NCBI GenBank assembly: GCA_027627225.1
Contig: CM051032.1
Span: 63,723,637-63,787,636 of the forward strand
From: Congeria kusceri
Taxonomy: Eukaryota > Mollusca > Bivalvia > Myida > Dreissenidae
Length of the DNA: 64,000 nucleotides
Direction: 5' to 3'
The first letter of the stretch is position 1. Every line of letters starts with the position of its first letter. Below are positions 24,946 through 37,439 of this stretch, one piece after another. The notes below the pieces were generated by a model. That model saw only the letters and a program-made list of their open reading frames with translations, was not told where the DNA came from and did no database searches. The translations under genes were made by a program, and so were the position numbers.

Positions 24946-25110
24946 ATGCTAAATGCTAAGGTGGCAATGTCTTTAAGATCATCTCCAGTCTGACGCTACT
25001 ATATTATCTGCTGTCTGGATCTGATGACTGCATTAGGTGTTATGTTCAGTCCTTACATTTTCTGGAGCCAATCAAATTGCTGCCTTCAAAATGCTGTCTT
25101 ATAACTAGAG
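24946..25110 (-). repeat. Repeat shared with the 44.6 and 49.0 kb loci
   Basis: On the minus strand this matches 44572-44728 and 48965-49121, roughly 85-90 percent by eye. Shared words include TTTGATTGGCTCC, GATCTGATGACTGC in opposite sense, and GACTGGAGATGAT. Its nature is unknown. The copies in the 3.1-kb duplication lie just before a reverse transcriptase remnant, so it may be part of that element. Confidence 0.7.
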
Positions 25111-25660
25111 TTGGCAACGAATACCAAAACGGCACTCGATTATTTGTTGACATTGCTACTAATAACTCTATGAAGAAACCACCAACAGACATTCATGAAA
25201 CTAATGTGCAGTGCAATGTAAATATAATTATATAACTTTGCTCATAAAAGCCATTCTGTTCAAGGAGGTCAACTGTAACACAAACGAAAATGGTAGGAAT
25301 CTGCCATAAACCAGCAAAATTTTACTGGTTTTCACAAAAAACACAGATTTATTGACTGGTTGACATTTTTGATAAAACGGTCAAGCAAATGAAAAATGTT
25401 CTACATTTAGCAAATGGTCAAGCAAATGAAAATTGTCCTACATTTAGCACTATTATGCTTTAAAGTACATGACCGATGTAGTAATACCGTATAATACCAT
25501 TATTGGTTGTTAAAATATCTGAATTACCGTGTTTTCTTCCTTATTGTTTTCACATTACATACAATACCCCGCAAGGTGTGAATCTTAATAGAAAAGCGAC
25601 TACTTCGAGACGCGTTAATGCGTCAAATGTATTAGCCGACGGCTTCATCCCATGTGTTGA

Positions 25661-25740
25661 CAAGAGCTGTTGGTGAAAAACAACATGCCCTACTTTTTAT
25701 GACAGATGTCTAGGACTTTCAATTAGCGACGCTTACACAG
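25661..25740. repeat. AACAAGA-type header fragment
   Basis: GACAAGAGCTGTTGGTGAAA followed by AACAACATGCCCTAC resembles the header-plus-hairpin start of the AACAAGA repeats, with the hairpin reduced to GTTG/CAAC. Only the first 60-80 bp look related. Confidence 0.45.
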
Positions 25741-26944
25741 AATAACCTAAATAACCAAGTTTGCACTTCCGTTTACTCCAGTTAGCACTTTTTGTCAAGG
25801 GTGTTATAGGTGTTAAAAATACTTCATTGCTGGTGTCAAAAATATTTAACACCTTAATAATGATGTCACCTAAGACATTTGTTCTGGTTATTCATAAGTT
25901 ACAGGTACACACATTTCGCATTAAATCACCCAAATACTATGACATAATAGATTTATCACCAGATTTTTTTCACAGTAGTAATATTAATTTAAGTTACACA
26001 CAGGTTCTTACATCCAATTATTGTCAGACTTTGTACAATTTTTATCATTATAATAACATTTGTTTCTTAATTGTTATGTTAATTTCTTTTTGTTTAAGTT
26101 TTAAAGTTCTATTTAATTTTCGCAACTTTTCTTTACTTTTACCTGTTTTATATTTTTATACTTCATACTGTTCTACCATTATTTTCTGTTTTGTAAGTTG
26201 TTGTAAGGTTGATAAAAGTACGTTCTACCTTTCAAGCACAAGCTTCCAGCTCTAGTTAACCAATGAATAACAATTATAAAATATTCAAAACTGGATGTCA
26301 CAAACACACAAGGGACATCACTCTTAACATGCAATATTAAGGTGGTGCTCAGAATCCGTCGCAGATTTTCTGATAATCAGAGCATGGTATAGTTAGCTGA
26401 CTAGCAACGCTCTCATTTTAATTGATTCAAGTAAACTGAAAGCACATCAAGCAAATCAAAAATGAATTTATACTGGAATGAAAATCTGAGGTACGCACTG
26501 ACTGAACTGCAGTTATGTTTGCAAGTTCAACATTTATAGCTTTTTAATAGAATTGCAGATTTCATTCAGGTTCACAGACGATAAACAGTCAAAAAATCAT
26601 TTAGAATTGACAGACATGTTTTTCTTACAAAATTTCTTAGAAAACTGGCTCAGTACTGGCAGTTATACAGAACATGCAATTATCCCATCATCAGTTATGC
26701 AATGCATAAATAAACCCAGTTGAATAAAATTGTTTTATTTCAACACTTTTCAATAAAGCTTACAGGTCCAGACAAATCATGTCATCATGTCATTATTTGT
26801 TGAATTACACGATTTCATTGTATGTTGTTGTTCAGTTATTTTCGTTTTTTTACATGAGTTCATTTTATGTTTTTGTTTAAAGTTATTTTGAATTATTCAT
26901 CTTTTTTTGGTGATATTTATCGTTGCATTTTGCCAATATTTCAG

Positions 26945-27654
26945 GTACTGCCCCTTTGTGGATCTTCGTCCTGGGACAATATTTTCAGCAGACAGAAGGT
27001 TCAAAAATCATCCCCATCTACAACTTCGAGATATGGCTGGCATCTACGTTCTTCGCATACACTGCTGGACTTGTCATCAACAGATTCAAACCAATTGTTG
27101 CAGAAGCCCTGCTTACTTGGTTTATTAAACCGTTCCTTCTTTTGACCACCATTTTGTACATTACCCTTGGAGTTTATATTAACATGTACGTGTTTGAGGC
27201 AGTCAATCCCTGGGCCATCGTAGCAGCGTTGCTGTTGCCACTGTGTGGTGTGCTAGTAGGATCAGTACTTTCCATAATTTTCAAACAAAAATCTAATTTT
27301 TGCAAAACTATAGCCGTGGAGACGTCGAGTCTGAACTGTCTTATAGTTCTAGCAGCACTGAGATTCTCGCTCAATCAACCGGATGCAAATTTTGCGTCTG
27401 TAATTCCAATCTGGGTCATGTTTACCATTCCGGCGCTCTATGTGATTCTCGCTGTTTTTGGCCTGCTGAAATCTCGTGTGGACACTTACTTGGAAAGCAG
27501 AAAGAAAAATCAAACGCGGCATTACAGCATTGCGTCTGGAATTGTTAACCAAGCCAATATGGCAACACTGTCTGCACCGTTGTTTGTAACAGAAACGGTT
27601 TTGACAGACAACGACAACCAATCGACCGTCAGTGAGAAAATAACAGTCTTATAG
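26945..27654 (+). CDS. SLC10-like transporter, exon 3 (C-terminal half)
   Basis: Last coding exon, 236 residues (307-542) to a TAG at 27652. Starts with GT completing the Gly codon split by the intron. Carries about seven hydrophobic segments (roughly 308-318, 335-352, 366-386, 394-420, 429-446, 458-480). It also carries AVETSSLN (430-437), the place of the conserved E-T/S motif in SLC10 proteins where sodium-binding residues lie. The tail is hydrophilic and ends KITVL, which fits a class I PDZ ligand (T-x-L). Total 542 residues versus about 440-480 for human SLC10A3/A5. AATAAA at 27741 and 28441 may serve as polyadenylation signals. Confidence 0.9.
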
Positions 27655-29139
27655 TTGTACAACTAAGAATCAAGCCCAGAATGTTTGTGTTTTAAAGTAC
27701 TCGGTGTCCGGTAGATGTCCCTAGTAGTAAATGTTACACAAATAAATACATGCCAATTGCTTAAATTGCCATTGACAATGACCAACAAAAAAATGCAGAC
27801 ATAGCGAAAGACTATTAAAATTTACAGGCCAGACTGTCCTACAAAAGAGACAAAAATACAGGCCAGTTGTATATTTCACCGGCCTAAATCGAGTTTGAAA
27901 TACATATTATATTTACGAATACAAAATGTCCGGTGGGCCTGCAGCCTTTTCCTCATGTCTGCAAATGTGAATAGAATGTGTGCAATTGGACGAAAAATTA
28001 TACTTACATCTTACAGGAAATTGTTTGATGGAAATGTGTAACTAATGCTATATATGTACTAATTATGTATGTTAACATGTGAAAATGTGTTGTCAAATTA
28101 GAAAATAATGTTTAGAAATATAGTATCCTATTACAAAAAGTTGTCTAGAAAAAAGTGGAGAAAATGCAAAGCATGTAAAACTAAAAATCATATTACAATA
28201 CGGTAAAACTGAACAGTATGACACTAGTTTTATGTTCATTAGATAGCTTGTCTCAGAGTTAGATTGTCTAAGTGTTTGTATGATTTACAAAAGGACTTCA
28301 CTGTGTATTCCTCTAACGGCTATTAATTTGTACACCAAAATCAAACAATTTATACAGGTATGTTCATGCAATTCTACAAAAACTGTTTATTTAAATGTAT
28401 TGTCCACACCTTGTGTAACATCGTATAAACATATATGTGAAATAAAACTGTTGATCAGTCATTACTTCAATTAGCAAGATTTCATGGTTAGGAAATTCCC
28501 CCATCTAATGACCTGACACATTCCCCAAACTGTGAAAAATATATAATTTGTTGGTTTCAATGACTGAATAATTATTTCTTAATCAAGAATTTCATTGCTG
28601 CTGTTGGCAATTACAAACTCAGTTGAATTGAAAGGGACATTTCCCTTCAAATTCATAATACTATTCCAAAATAAACCTGTAATAATTAGCAAGTAAAGTT
28701 ACAAAGATATAATGTCTCTTTAAGCCCTATATGCATGCATAACCTCAAACGCTACTACATGGAAATAATGAATTAGTCAATCTGATTAAAGTGCACAATC
28801 TATTAAGATCTGATGACAACTTACACAATCTTCTATTCTTAAATTTCCAAAAAGGTTATTTCTATCTCAACCAATCAGTGTGCTCGCTTCATCATGTTCT
28901 GCCTATTTTCAAATTAAGATTTTTTGCAACACTGGGTTAATAATATATATGTCTTAGACTCAATGACTATTAGTGATCTGGTCAATGAACAATTAAGACC
29001 TGGTGACATACGCAACTCACAGTCATTATCTATGAATCGTGTAAAATGTGATTTAAATAATTATCAGACTGTGAAACGCAAAATATCTACTATCACTTTC
29101 AACACCATGAGAGCAAGGATCTGATTGGTTGGCTGAACA
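27655..29139. other. 3' flank of the SLC10-like gene, no gene seen
   Basis: Holds the likely 3' UTR, with AATAAA hexamers near 27741 and 28441. After that it is AT-rich sequence without recognisable repeats or frames. Confidence 0.5.
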
Positions 29140-29583
29140 GTCACCATAAGATGACCAATCGGTTGTCCGTCACCAAAAGATGACCTATCAGTCGTCCGTC
29201 ACCAGAGGATGACCTATCAATCATCCGTCACCAGAAGATGAACTATAGGTCGTACGTCACCAGAAAATGACCTATCGGTCATCTGTTGGTCGTACGTCAC
29301 CAGAAGATGACCTATCGGTTACCTGTCACCAGAAGATGACCTATCGGTCGTCCATCACCAGAAGATGACCTATCGGTCGTCCATCACCAGAAGATGACCT
29401 ATCGGTCGTCCATCACCAGAAGATGACCTATCGGTTACCTGTCACCAGAAGATGACCTATCGGTCGTCCATCATCAGAAGATGACCTATCGCTTACCTGT
29501 CACCAGAAGATGACCTATCGGTCGTCCATCACCAGAACATGACCTATCGGTCGTCCATCACCAGAACATGACCTATCGGTCAT
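29140..29583. repeat. 29-bp minisatellite, about 15 units
   Basis: Unit GTCACCAGAAGATGACCTAT plus CGGTCGTCC. Fifteen units can be counted by the TGACCTATC word. Two unit types differ after CGGT (CGTCCATC versus TACCTGTC), and one extra CATCTGTTGGT insert lies near 29282. Each unit contains the palindrome-like GGTCATC/GATGACC pair. Confidence 0.92.
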
Positions 29584-29993
29584 CCTTAGATCCTAATGCA
29601 TAGCGAATTTTTGGAGCTATTTTAATCAAATTGCTACATCAGTCCATTATCCCAAAACATAAAAAGACATGGCTTAAAAATCATTCTCAATCCACCTCAG
29701 GACACTAATTATAAAACAAAACACTAAGATCATCATTCGGTTAACTTTACTACCCTTGTACTGTAGTTCCAAACAAAACTGTTATTTTCTCTTCAAAATT
29801 CCTTGTCAAATCACGCACATTGCACAGGCAATCTCTGTAATTTGCTCGCCTCTGAGTAAAGGTACAGTCATTAAATTCTCTCCAAATCACGACCAAGGTT
29901 TCATTCCCATTGACAGTTTCTATGACAACTTTGAAATCGGGGAAATAATGTCTTACATTGCATATACATGAAAAAAAAGCAATGTAAAACTTT

Positions 29994-30157
29994 TGCTAAG
30001 TTGGCGAATTGCAGATTGCAGGGTGAGCCCTGTTTTTTGTGTCAAATGGCAGTATTCTGCATGTATTGAAATTCCAGAGTTTGAGTGCCCTTACCGAGCA
30101 TGGTGACAGTGCTAATCAGGTTCATGGTCAAGCTGAGGGGGAGGTCGGCCTTGCTGA
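29994..30157 (-). pseudogene. Inverted partial copy of SLC10-like exon 2 and its donor
   Basis: On the minus strand this repeats about 24413-24578: the last 63 bp of exon 2 (from ATCAGCAAGGCCGACC), the donor GGTAAG, and about 100 bp of intron 2. Only a few mismatches are visible, such as GGCACTC for GGCGCTC. It starts in mid-exon without an acceptor and cannot encode a domain. It must be a recent rearrangement because intron and exon parts are equally conserved. Confidence 0.88.
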
Positions 30158-30334
30158 TTACCATTTGCAGATAATTTAACAAACATGAAGAGAGAACATT
30201 CATGTGACTTCAGTATTTTGCCCTCTGAAAATTTCTTTTGACCCCTTAAAGTTTGAAACCAGTGGTCAGTCAATTGACTCCAGGTTTTTAAAATCTACTG
30301 AAATCCCTGTTTCATTAAATTTAATGTCAACATT

Positions 30335-30698
30335 TAAAGCCGCAGTCCATAGAATATAATTCAATACATCTTATTAATAAATTGGCATTAGTTCTAATAA
30401 ACGTTAATGATGTTTATTCCACTAAAAACTGTTTCTTATTTACGAAAGACATTTTATAATGTCTATGTTCAAAAACACTTAGTACGAACAGAATATACAC
30501 TAAATTAATAGTACATGCTGATTTACTCCAGAGGCATCACTAGCTATCGCATACAGATAATTTTACTATAAAAGTTACCAAAACGTTATTATTTTACCGA
30601 TTTCAATGCGGTTTTTTGTATTTTGATCGGTCAGATGTCTATTAGAATAGATCTGTGCAGTCTTATTTTTATTAACATATTTCTGGACTGCTGCTTTA
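30335..30698. mobile_element. Short TIR element
   Basis: Left end TAAAGCCGCAGTCCATAG and right end CTGGACTGCTGCTTTA are inverted, about 13 of 15 matching. The interior of 330 bp is AT-rich and non-coding. TTAA-like flanks are present on both sides, but the exact target duplication cannot be fixed. Confidence 0.65.
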
Positions 30699-31438
30699 AG
30701 AGTAGTTTGTATATAATTACCGTATTAACACAGGTTTTGGTATCAATGTTAACGAATAGAGGAAATTTTGACATCTGAATGGGAAATTGACACTAATATT
30801 GTGTGCTGGAGGAAGCAGCCTCATTTCAGCTGAATCCAAATAAAGAACGCCATTTTTATGGCAGGCACTATATTTTATGGATTTACACTGTTTCATCAAG
30901 TTGTGAAAAAATACATCTTGTTTCCATTTAATATTTTTGTGTCACGATATCCTTATCACTGTAATTGGTATGAAAAAGACAAACGTTTTTTGAACAGGTT
31001 TACAAAAGGTCAGATGTGAATAATGAATAATGTACTATCCAGACTAAGGAAGTAAATTAAGAAAAATGCCATGTAACCGTCTGTCTCTATGGACTGATCA
31101 TACTGATCATACATTCTATAGTTATTCTAGTCCCTATATAATGGCCAGATTCTATGCTTATTCCGCTTGTAAAGTGAATGCCATTGCGTGTGCAAGAAGA
31201 ATATCTGCAAGATGAAGATCATCTATGCCAGAAGAGCAATAACAGTTTCTGCCATCAGACTGACTGGCTAAGGCCAAAAAATTTAATGGTTTGTTTCGGC
31301 AATGGTCCCAGAAAAACTAGGTAGGGTCTGGATCAAGTTTTTTTTAACACTTTTTTTAAAGACACATTTCGTTAAAAAAAAACCTTGAAAATTATCTTAA
31401 ATCTGAGGAATACAGATTTAACGGAAAACACTCATCTC
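30699..31438. other. No gene or clear repeat seen
   Basis: AT-rich intergenic sequence. A short palindromic GATCATACTGATCATAC lies near 31097. Nothing else stands out. Confidence 0.4.
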
Positions 31439-31439
31439 T

Positions 31440-32305
31440 AACAAGAGGACAGCACACTCGACTTTTCTTGTGCTTGTCAGAGTTACTGGCTTTTTTTTTT
31501 TAAAACAAGAAATATGGAAATTCCACGAAAACCAAATTTTTTTAATGAAATGATTAAAGTCAGCACATCAATACAATTTTGAGGAAAAGTGACCTTGACC
31601 TTGACCCCACCCACCCCATATGCAATCCCAAGCGAGGTCTCGATATTAGGTATCTATGAATTAAGTTTCATTAAAATATCTCAATGCATTCTCAAGATAT
31701 TGATCGGAAACCGTTATTCTATTTTTAGTAATAGTGACCTTGACCTTGACCCCACCCACCCCATACACAATCCCAAGAGAGGCCTTGATATAAGGTATTG
31801 ATGTATAAAGTTTCATTAAAATATCTCAATGCATTCTCAAGTTATTGAGCAGAAACCGTTTGTCTATTTTAGTAACAGTGACCTTGACCCTATATGCAAT
31901 CCCAAGTGAGGTCTCGATATAAGGTATGTATGTATTAAGTTTCATTAAAATATCTCAATGAGTTCATTTTAATATAGGGAATAAGTGTTCTAAGTTTGAA
32001 TGAAATCCCTTAAGCGATTCCTGAGAAACCAGCTTACCGAAAAACTTTAACCTGTCCATATAGCTTATGTAAAATTTCTTAGTGTAAAAAGGCCCATAAT
32101 TTGGACAAATTCAAACTTGAGTTACCAAACTTGGCCTATAGGTTCAAAGTAATGTGGGGAATATGTGTTTTAAGTTTGAATGAAATCCCTCAAGCCATTC
32201 CTGAGAAACTAGGTTACCGAAAAACTTTAACGTAGCTCGGATGCCGACGCCGATGCCGGGGTGAGTAGAATAGCTTGCCTTTTCTTCGAAAAGTCCAGCT
32301 AAAAA
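31440..32305. repeat. AACAAGA-headed repeat with TGACCTTGACC units
   Basis: Header AACAAGAGGACAGCACACTC has probably lost one arm of its 5' hairpin. Three units of about 140 bp (31591, 31736, 31879) carry GTGACCTTGACC and CAATCCCAAG. The 3' end is a hairpin AGCTTGCCTTTT / AAAAGTCCAGCT (32272-32300) followed by AAAAAC, and the CTCGACTTTTC near the 5' end matches that arm. Short frames read across units are not genes. Confidence 0.7.
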
Positions 32306-33450
32306 CTTTAGGGTCGGGTTTTGTTCGCTAGGTAGGGTCAGGTTGCCCGAAACACAGAATATTTTTTTTTGGCCTAAGCCCACACATGTCAAACCTTACT
32401 TCATAAAACAAACTCTGTTTAAAGAGTATATACAGCAACAATTTATGTCAGGCTACAAAAGAAATTTATAGACCAGTAAAATCTAAGTTACCAGTGACAG
32501 TCAGTACAGAGATCACTCAGCTGCAAAAAGCCATGGTATTGATTCCGCGCTGCTCACTTAGCAAACATTGCCATATCCGATTCTCCAGGAACGAGTCGTA
32601 AGAAATATAGATGTCTGTTAAAACTTTAACCTCTGTTATTTCTAATCTCTAAGAACTGAGTTCATTCTGATGTTCAATATATGTACAGGAATTAATTGTG
32701 CATGATCTACATGGAACATTGTGAGGCAATGATCCCTTCTGAGAAATATGTTCTAAAATACTTGATAGATGAATATTGCAATTGAACCAACGTTGCATGT
32801 GAAACTATTCAGCTTATCTAAAAATTACAACATTCTCTAGTGCAATCAAAATGTTCTAGTGCAATCAACATGTTCATGAAATTTAGCATTAAACAATAGT
32901 GGTGCATTTGTTAAAGACAAGGGAAGATTTCCATGGCTTATTGAGTTTCAATAAATTCTTTTAATAATTAATCTGATAATTGCATAAAAGGTAGAGGCAA
33001 AGTTGGGTGAATTGACACAGAGGTATCCAAATGGCCAGGATGTCAGGCACCCAGGCGGCTCTGTGCCATATAGGTAACACATTCCTAGGGTGGTGAAATC
33101 TGCAGGGGTGGTATAAACAAAGCATCTTCAGTTACATTTTATCCTTATCCTTAAATTTGGAATTTTTCTCTACTGTATCATTCCATACAGAAACAGTTAT
33201 ACTTGAAAATAATATAATTATGAAAATGTTATTGTAGGAATATCAACAACATATTAATCTGTTTATTAAGTAAAGTTATATAATACATTTTAAATTTTGC
33301 ACTCAAGTGAAAATATTTAAGAAACGACTTAAGATGCTTTGTGAATACCAGCCCTGGTATTGCCTTACTTGTCCATTTTTGACAAATGCTGTATGTCACT
33401 TGTCCGTACCGTAATAATACTATCATGCATATAGGATCTGACACGAGTTG
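32306..33450. other. No gene seen
   Basis: AT-rich intergenic sequence without recognised frames or repeats. Confidence 0.4.
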
Positions 33451-33466
33451 TCATTTCATACCATAA

Positions 33467-33549
33467 TTTATTAAACGAGTTCAGGAATTTTGTTAGTATG
33501 CAAGCCTTTGGCGAGCTTACTAACAAATTTCCTGGACGAGTTTAATAAA
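33467..33549. repeat. Long hairpin, about 39-bp arms
   Basis: The left arm TTTATTAAACGAGTTCAGGA continues through TTTTGTTAGTATGCAAGCC. It pairs with GGCGAGCTTACTAACAAATT and its continuation TCCTGGACGAGTTTAATAAA. Only 3-4 bases separate the arms. A few mismatches are present. No coding. Confidence 0.82.
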
Positions 33550-34043
33550 AAATAATATAATGCTTTTAAACGAAATAAAACCTAATTTTACCAAAATAAG
33601 TTGGTAAATTCTCAAAGTTGTGTACCGACGTGACGTCATTTCATGCTGACGACGTCATTTCACCAAAATAATGTCATGCGATTGGTCAGTCAAAGAATAT
33701 GTAGCCAATGAAAATGCTCAAAATGTAATCTTACACATGTGTAAGATAGAAATTCGTAATGGTTCGTAATGGTTGTATTACACGGGAAACAAGGCATAGC
33801 ATGTGATAAAGCATATTTGAGCAATATTGTCTGTACATGCTCCTGGTAAACTTAAAAAGACATTGCGATTTATTTGGAACAATTTAGAATGTGAATGTAG
33901 TGTGGAGGAATATGAAAACTTGTATCTTTCTAGTCAGATTAATTAATAAAACAACCCCCCCCCCCAACAATCTTCTTTTGGATTCAAACTTTGGTTCAGT
34001 GCTTGGCATTAACTTTAGTCTGACTGTCCAGGACAACCAAATA

Positions 34044-34914
34044 CAGTAGAACCTGTCTAAACTGAACGGCTTCGGGACCAGGCCGATCGTTCGGTTTTCA
34101 GAGGTGTTCGGTTTACCAGGGTTTTTTTAAATGTCATTTTCCTTTACAAAATGTACGTTCTATAATATATGTTTATTCAAATATATAATAAGACAACACA
34201 ACATGTTAATGTTTACACTTTTATAATTGTTTATTATTTGTGTTATGTGCAAGTAAAAAATGTGTATTTGTACATAAAATGACACTCAAATTATCAATCA
34301 AATAAGTTCATGAATGTATTTAACATACATATTTACATACGTTTAATGAAATCACCAGTTGTTGACTGCTTTGATTAGTTTTAACATATTTATTTTAGCT
34401 AGATTATATCGCAAGCCTTAGGCTTAACGAGATCAGTGCCAGAATTTACTATATGTATCAATTAACTACATTATTGTGAAACTTATTTTTTTTTACAGTG
34501 TACGTAAATTTCAACATAAAAACACAACCAAATAATTTGTTGTTCACAAGTTGACTATTGGCGTATGCACCAACTTGATGATCGCTAATAGCACCACTGA
34601 CGCGTTATCACCACGGCGAGTATGCCCTTTGTGTGTACTTGTGTCACCAATTATCGGGTTCACGCTTTCGCGGTATCGCGAAGTGACACCTAACAGGATA
34701 TACCGTTCGGTTTATTCAGGTTTTTTAAGGTTGAATGGGACGAAATTTGTGAACAAATTGTTAGGTATTCAGTTTGGACAGGGTTCGGTTTATTAAGGTT
34801 TTTTAAATAATTTTTTTTTTTTTAAAGAAGAAGGAAAAAATCAGGACCGACACAGCCCTTCAGTTTTGACAGGGATTCGGTTTTCACAGGGTTAGGTTTG
34901 GACAGGTTTCACTG
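34044..34914. mobile_element. pogo/Tigger-like MITE, 871 bp
   Basis: Left end CAGTAGAACCTGTCTAAACT and right end GGTTTGGACAGGTTTCACTG are inverted copies flanked by TA (34042, 34915). The end style matches pogo/Tigger-type Tc1/mariner elements. Variants of TTCGGTTT and CAGGGTT recur just inside both ends. The small frame at 34551-34796 shows no transposase motif. Confidence 0.82.
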
Positions 34915-34916
34915 TA

Positions 34917-36551
34917 CAAGCTAAACAAATAATTTGCTAGTCCAATGGAACAAGTCCATTTTTCTCCAACAATTAATATTGGTTTAAAAAGTGGAGTTAT
35001 TTTGCTGAATTTCCTTTGCACAATAGTTGTTAACATTCAAAAAGAAACTGAAATGATAAAGCGTGTCACTGAGGAGTTCTGCAGCTTAAACACTGTACAA
35101 TACTGTACTGCTGACAAGGGACATCAATGCAATTTTTCAATTAACCACACTGTCTCTGTTTCTCCCCATTAATTGTATGATACAAAATCATTCTCACTTG
35201 TGGTTTATTTACATCAGCAATTTAATATGTCATCTGCTCAGCGATGTCCGGTCTATTTTCTTGGATTAAAATCTTCAAAAACAGCCGATTTTGAAACAAA
35301 AGCCCTACGGTCACCAGGAAACCAATATTAATCATGAATAGAAACAAAACAGAGAATTTACCATTATGCATATTTAGTGCTAATTAGATGTAATTGGATT
35401 CAGAAGACAACTTTGGGTAACATGCATTCTAGTCATGCATTTGGTTTAGAAATATTTGCTCACTAAAATACCTGTTTTTATTTCTGTTTATAATTGTGAA
35501 CTAAATTATATTCCAATTTAAAGATCAGGGCAAGTAACAGTTTGGTCAGTGAGCTTTAAGGGTACCAGTTAACAGTTAATGTCAGGCACTGTGGTTCACA
35601 AGATAGTTTGCAATTATACCAATGGATGGGCAAACCAGAATTTGGATAATGCACTATTTAATTTCAGTAAATTATTTTATGCAAATACATTAATGTGATT
35701 TGAAAACAGACAAATAATTCACCTGTTCTCTTCCTTTTCTCCAATATTCATACAGATACAGTAACTGATGTCCCAAAAGATTTAATTTTACAAACAGGAA
35801 CATAAGATGTAATTTTGTAACAAAGGGAAACAACAACTACACGTTTCCCTTTACTTTCACTGCGAGATTATGCATCTTTGATTGAACACCTTTTACATTT
35901 ATTTCAAACATTCTTAGGTCAAATGCATGCATGTAGTGAAATAAAATAATTTGCTCATGTTATTAACGATCATAATGGCTGACTTATTCTAGATGCTGTC
36001 ATTTTGTTTACAAAGTAAAAATGTAACAAATTTGTTTCTTAAAATAAAAACTGATATTTTGTAAGAATGGTCAAAGTTTGTGTAATTATCAATTTTGTAA
36101 CAAGATGAACAGTATATTGATTCAAGAGCATAATTATGGCGTGTATATTACCATTTTACACGTATTTCCAGTATACACATATTAATTACCAGTATACACA
36201 TATTACCATATTCCAACTGCTGATTATCAATTTGATTTTCACCAATTACATTGCAAGCTGTCAATTCTAATGAAAACTGCAAAAACAATTCTTCTTATGG
36301 GTATGCAGATAAAGAAATAACAACAATCAGTCCAAACAGTTCCATGTTGACTTATACATTATTATGTACAGTCTTAATAAACACAGCATGTCAGTGTTCC
36401 AGTTTACCTATGATGCTATCAATCTCTGTAATGCAACTCACACATTTTGCATAAATCTTGTCTACACAATGGGTTCATAACTTTGATTAAGTATTTTGAG
36501 TTTCAAATCAACACCTCTTATTGTAACATGTGACCTGTAGCAAAAATTCTA
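34917..36551. other. No gene seen
   Basis: AT-rich intergenic sequence. ACCAGTATACACATATTA is repeated near 36170-36205. No long frame or known repeat. Confidence 0.4.
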
Positions 36552-36599
36552 AGTTGAAATAGGAGGGCCACTATGGCCCTAGGTCGCTCACCTGATATC

Positions 36600-37420
36600 T
36601 ATGTATAAGTTTCATTAAAATATCTCAATAGGTTTTCAAGTTATTGAGCGAAACCTGTTTTTCTATTTTTAGTAACAGTGACCTTGACCCCACCCACCAC
36701 ATACGTTAAGCAAGGTCTCGATATAAGGTATCTACGTATGAAGTTTCATTCAAATATCTCAATGCGTTCTTAAGTTATTGAGCTTAAACCGTTTTTCTAC
36801 TAATAACAGTGACCTTGACCCCACCCACTCCATAAGAAAGTGAGGTTTCGATATAAGATATGTGTAATAAGTTTCATTAAAATATCGCAATGCTTTCCTT
36901 ATCAAGTTATTGAGCGGACATTGTTTTTCTATTTTCAGTAAAGTGACCTTGACCCCACCCACCCCATATGCAATCCCAAGCAATGTGTTGATATAAGGTA
37001 CTTATATATTAAGTTTCATTAAAATAGCTCAATGCCTTCTCAAAATATTTAGCGGAAACCATTTTTCTATAAATAATAAGGATGACCGTGACCTTGATCC
37101 CACCCACCCCATATGCAATCCCAATCGAGGTCTCAAAATAATATATTTTTGTATTAAGTTTCATTAAAATATCTCAATGCGTTCTCAAGATATTGAGCGG
37201 AAACTGTTTTTCTATTTTTAGCAACAGTGACCTTGACCCCTCCCACCCCATATGCACTCCCATGCGAGGTGTCAATATAAGGTATCTATGTATTAAGTTT
37301 CATTAAAATATCTCAATGCGTTCTCAAGATATTGAGCAGAAACCGTTTTTCTATTTTAGACCTTGACCTTGACCCCAACCACCCCATATGCAATCCCAAT
37401 CGAGGTCTCGATATAATGTT
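36600..37420. repeat. Array I, about 135-bp units, 6 copies
   Basis: Units contain AAGTTTCATTAAAATATCTC, TTATTGAGCGGAAACCG, GTGACCTTGACCCCACCCAC and TGCAATCCCAAG. The GTGACCTTGACC word falls near 36678, 36808, 36944, 37090, 37227 and 37362. Similar units lie in the repeat at 31440-32305. Confidence 0.88.
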
Positions 37421-37439
37421 TAAAAAAAAAAACAAAAAA

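Larger units (their letters stand above)
24476..26944 (+). other. Intron 2 of the SLC10-like gene
   Basis: Donor GTAAGG at 24476, acceptor TTGCCAATATTTCAG ending at 26944, phase 1 on both sides. It holds a partial echo of exon 2 (CTGATCAGCACTGTCACC near 24931), a repeat shared with the 44-51 kb duplication (24946-25110) and a short AACAAGA-type header at 25661. A 164-codon AT-rich open frame at 25761-26255 has no recognisable domain and is treated as chance. Confidence 0.8.

Noticed and set aside
24730..24993. Extra exon of the SLC10-like gene between exons 2 and 3
   Set aside because: Exon 2 joins exon 3 in phase with a continuous family-like protein. This frame has no membrane segment and contains only an echo of exon 2.
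25761..26255. 164-codon open frame in intron 2
   Set aside because: AT-rich, full of Phe/Tyr/Ser/Leu, no domain or signal recognised, starts without a usual ATG context and lies inside an intron. Probably chance, though transcription data could overturn this.
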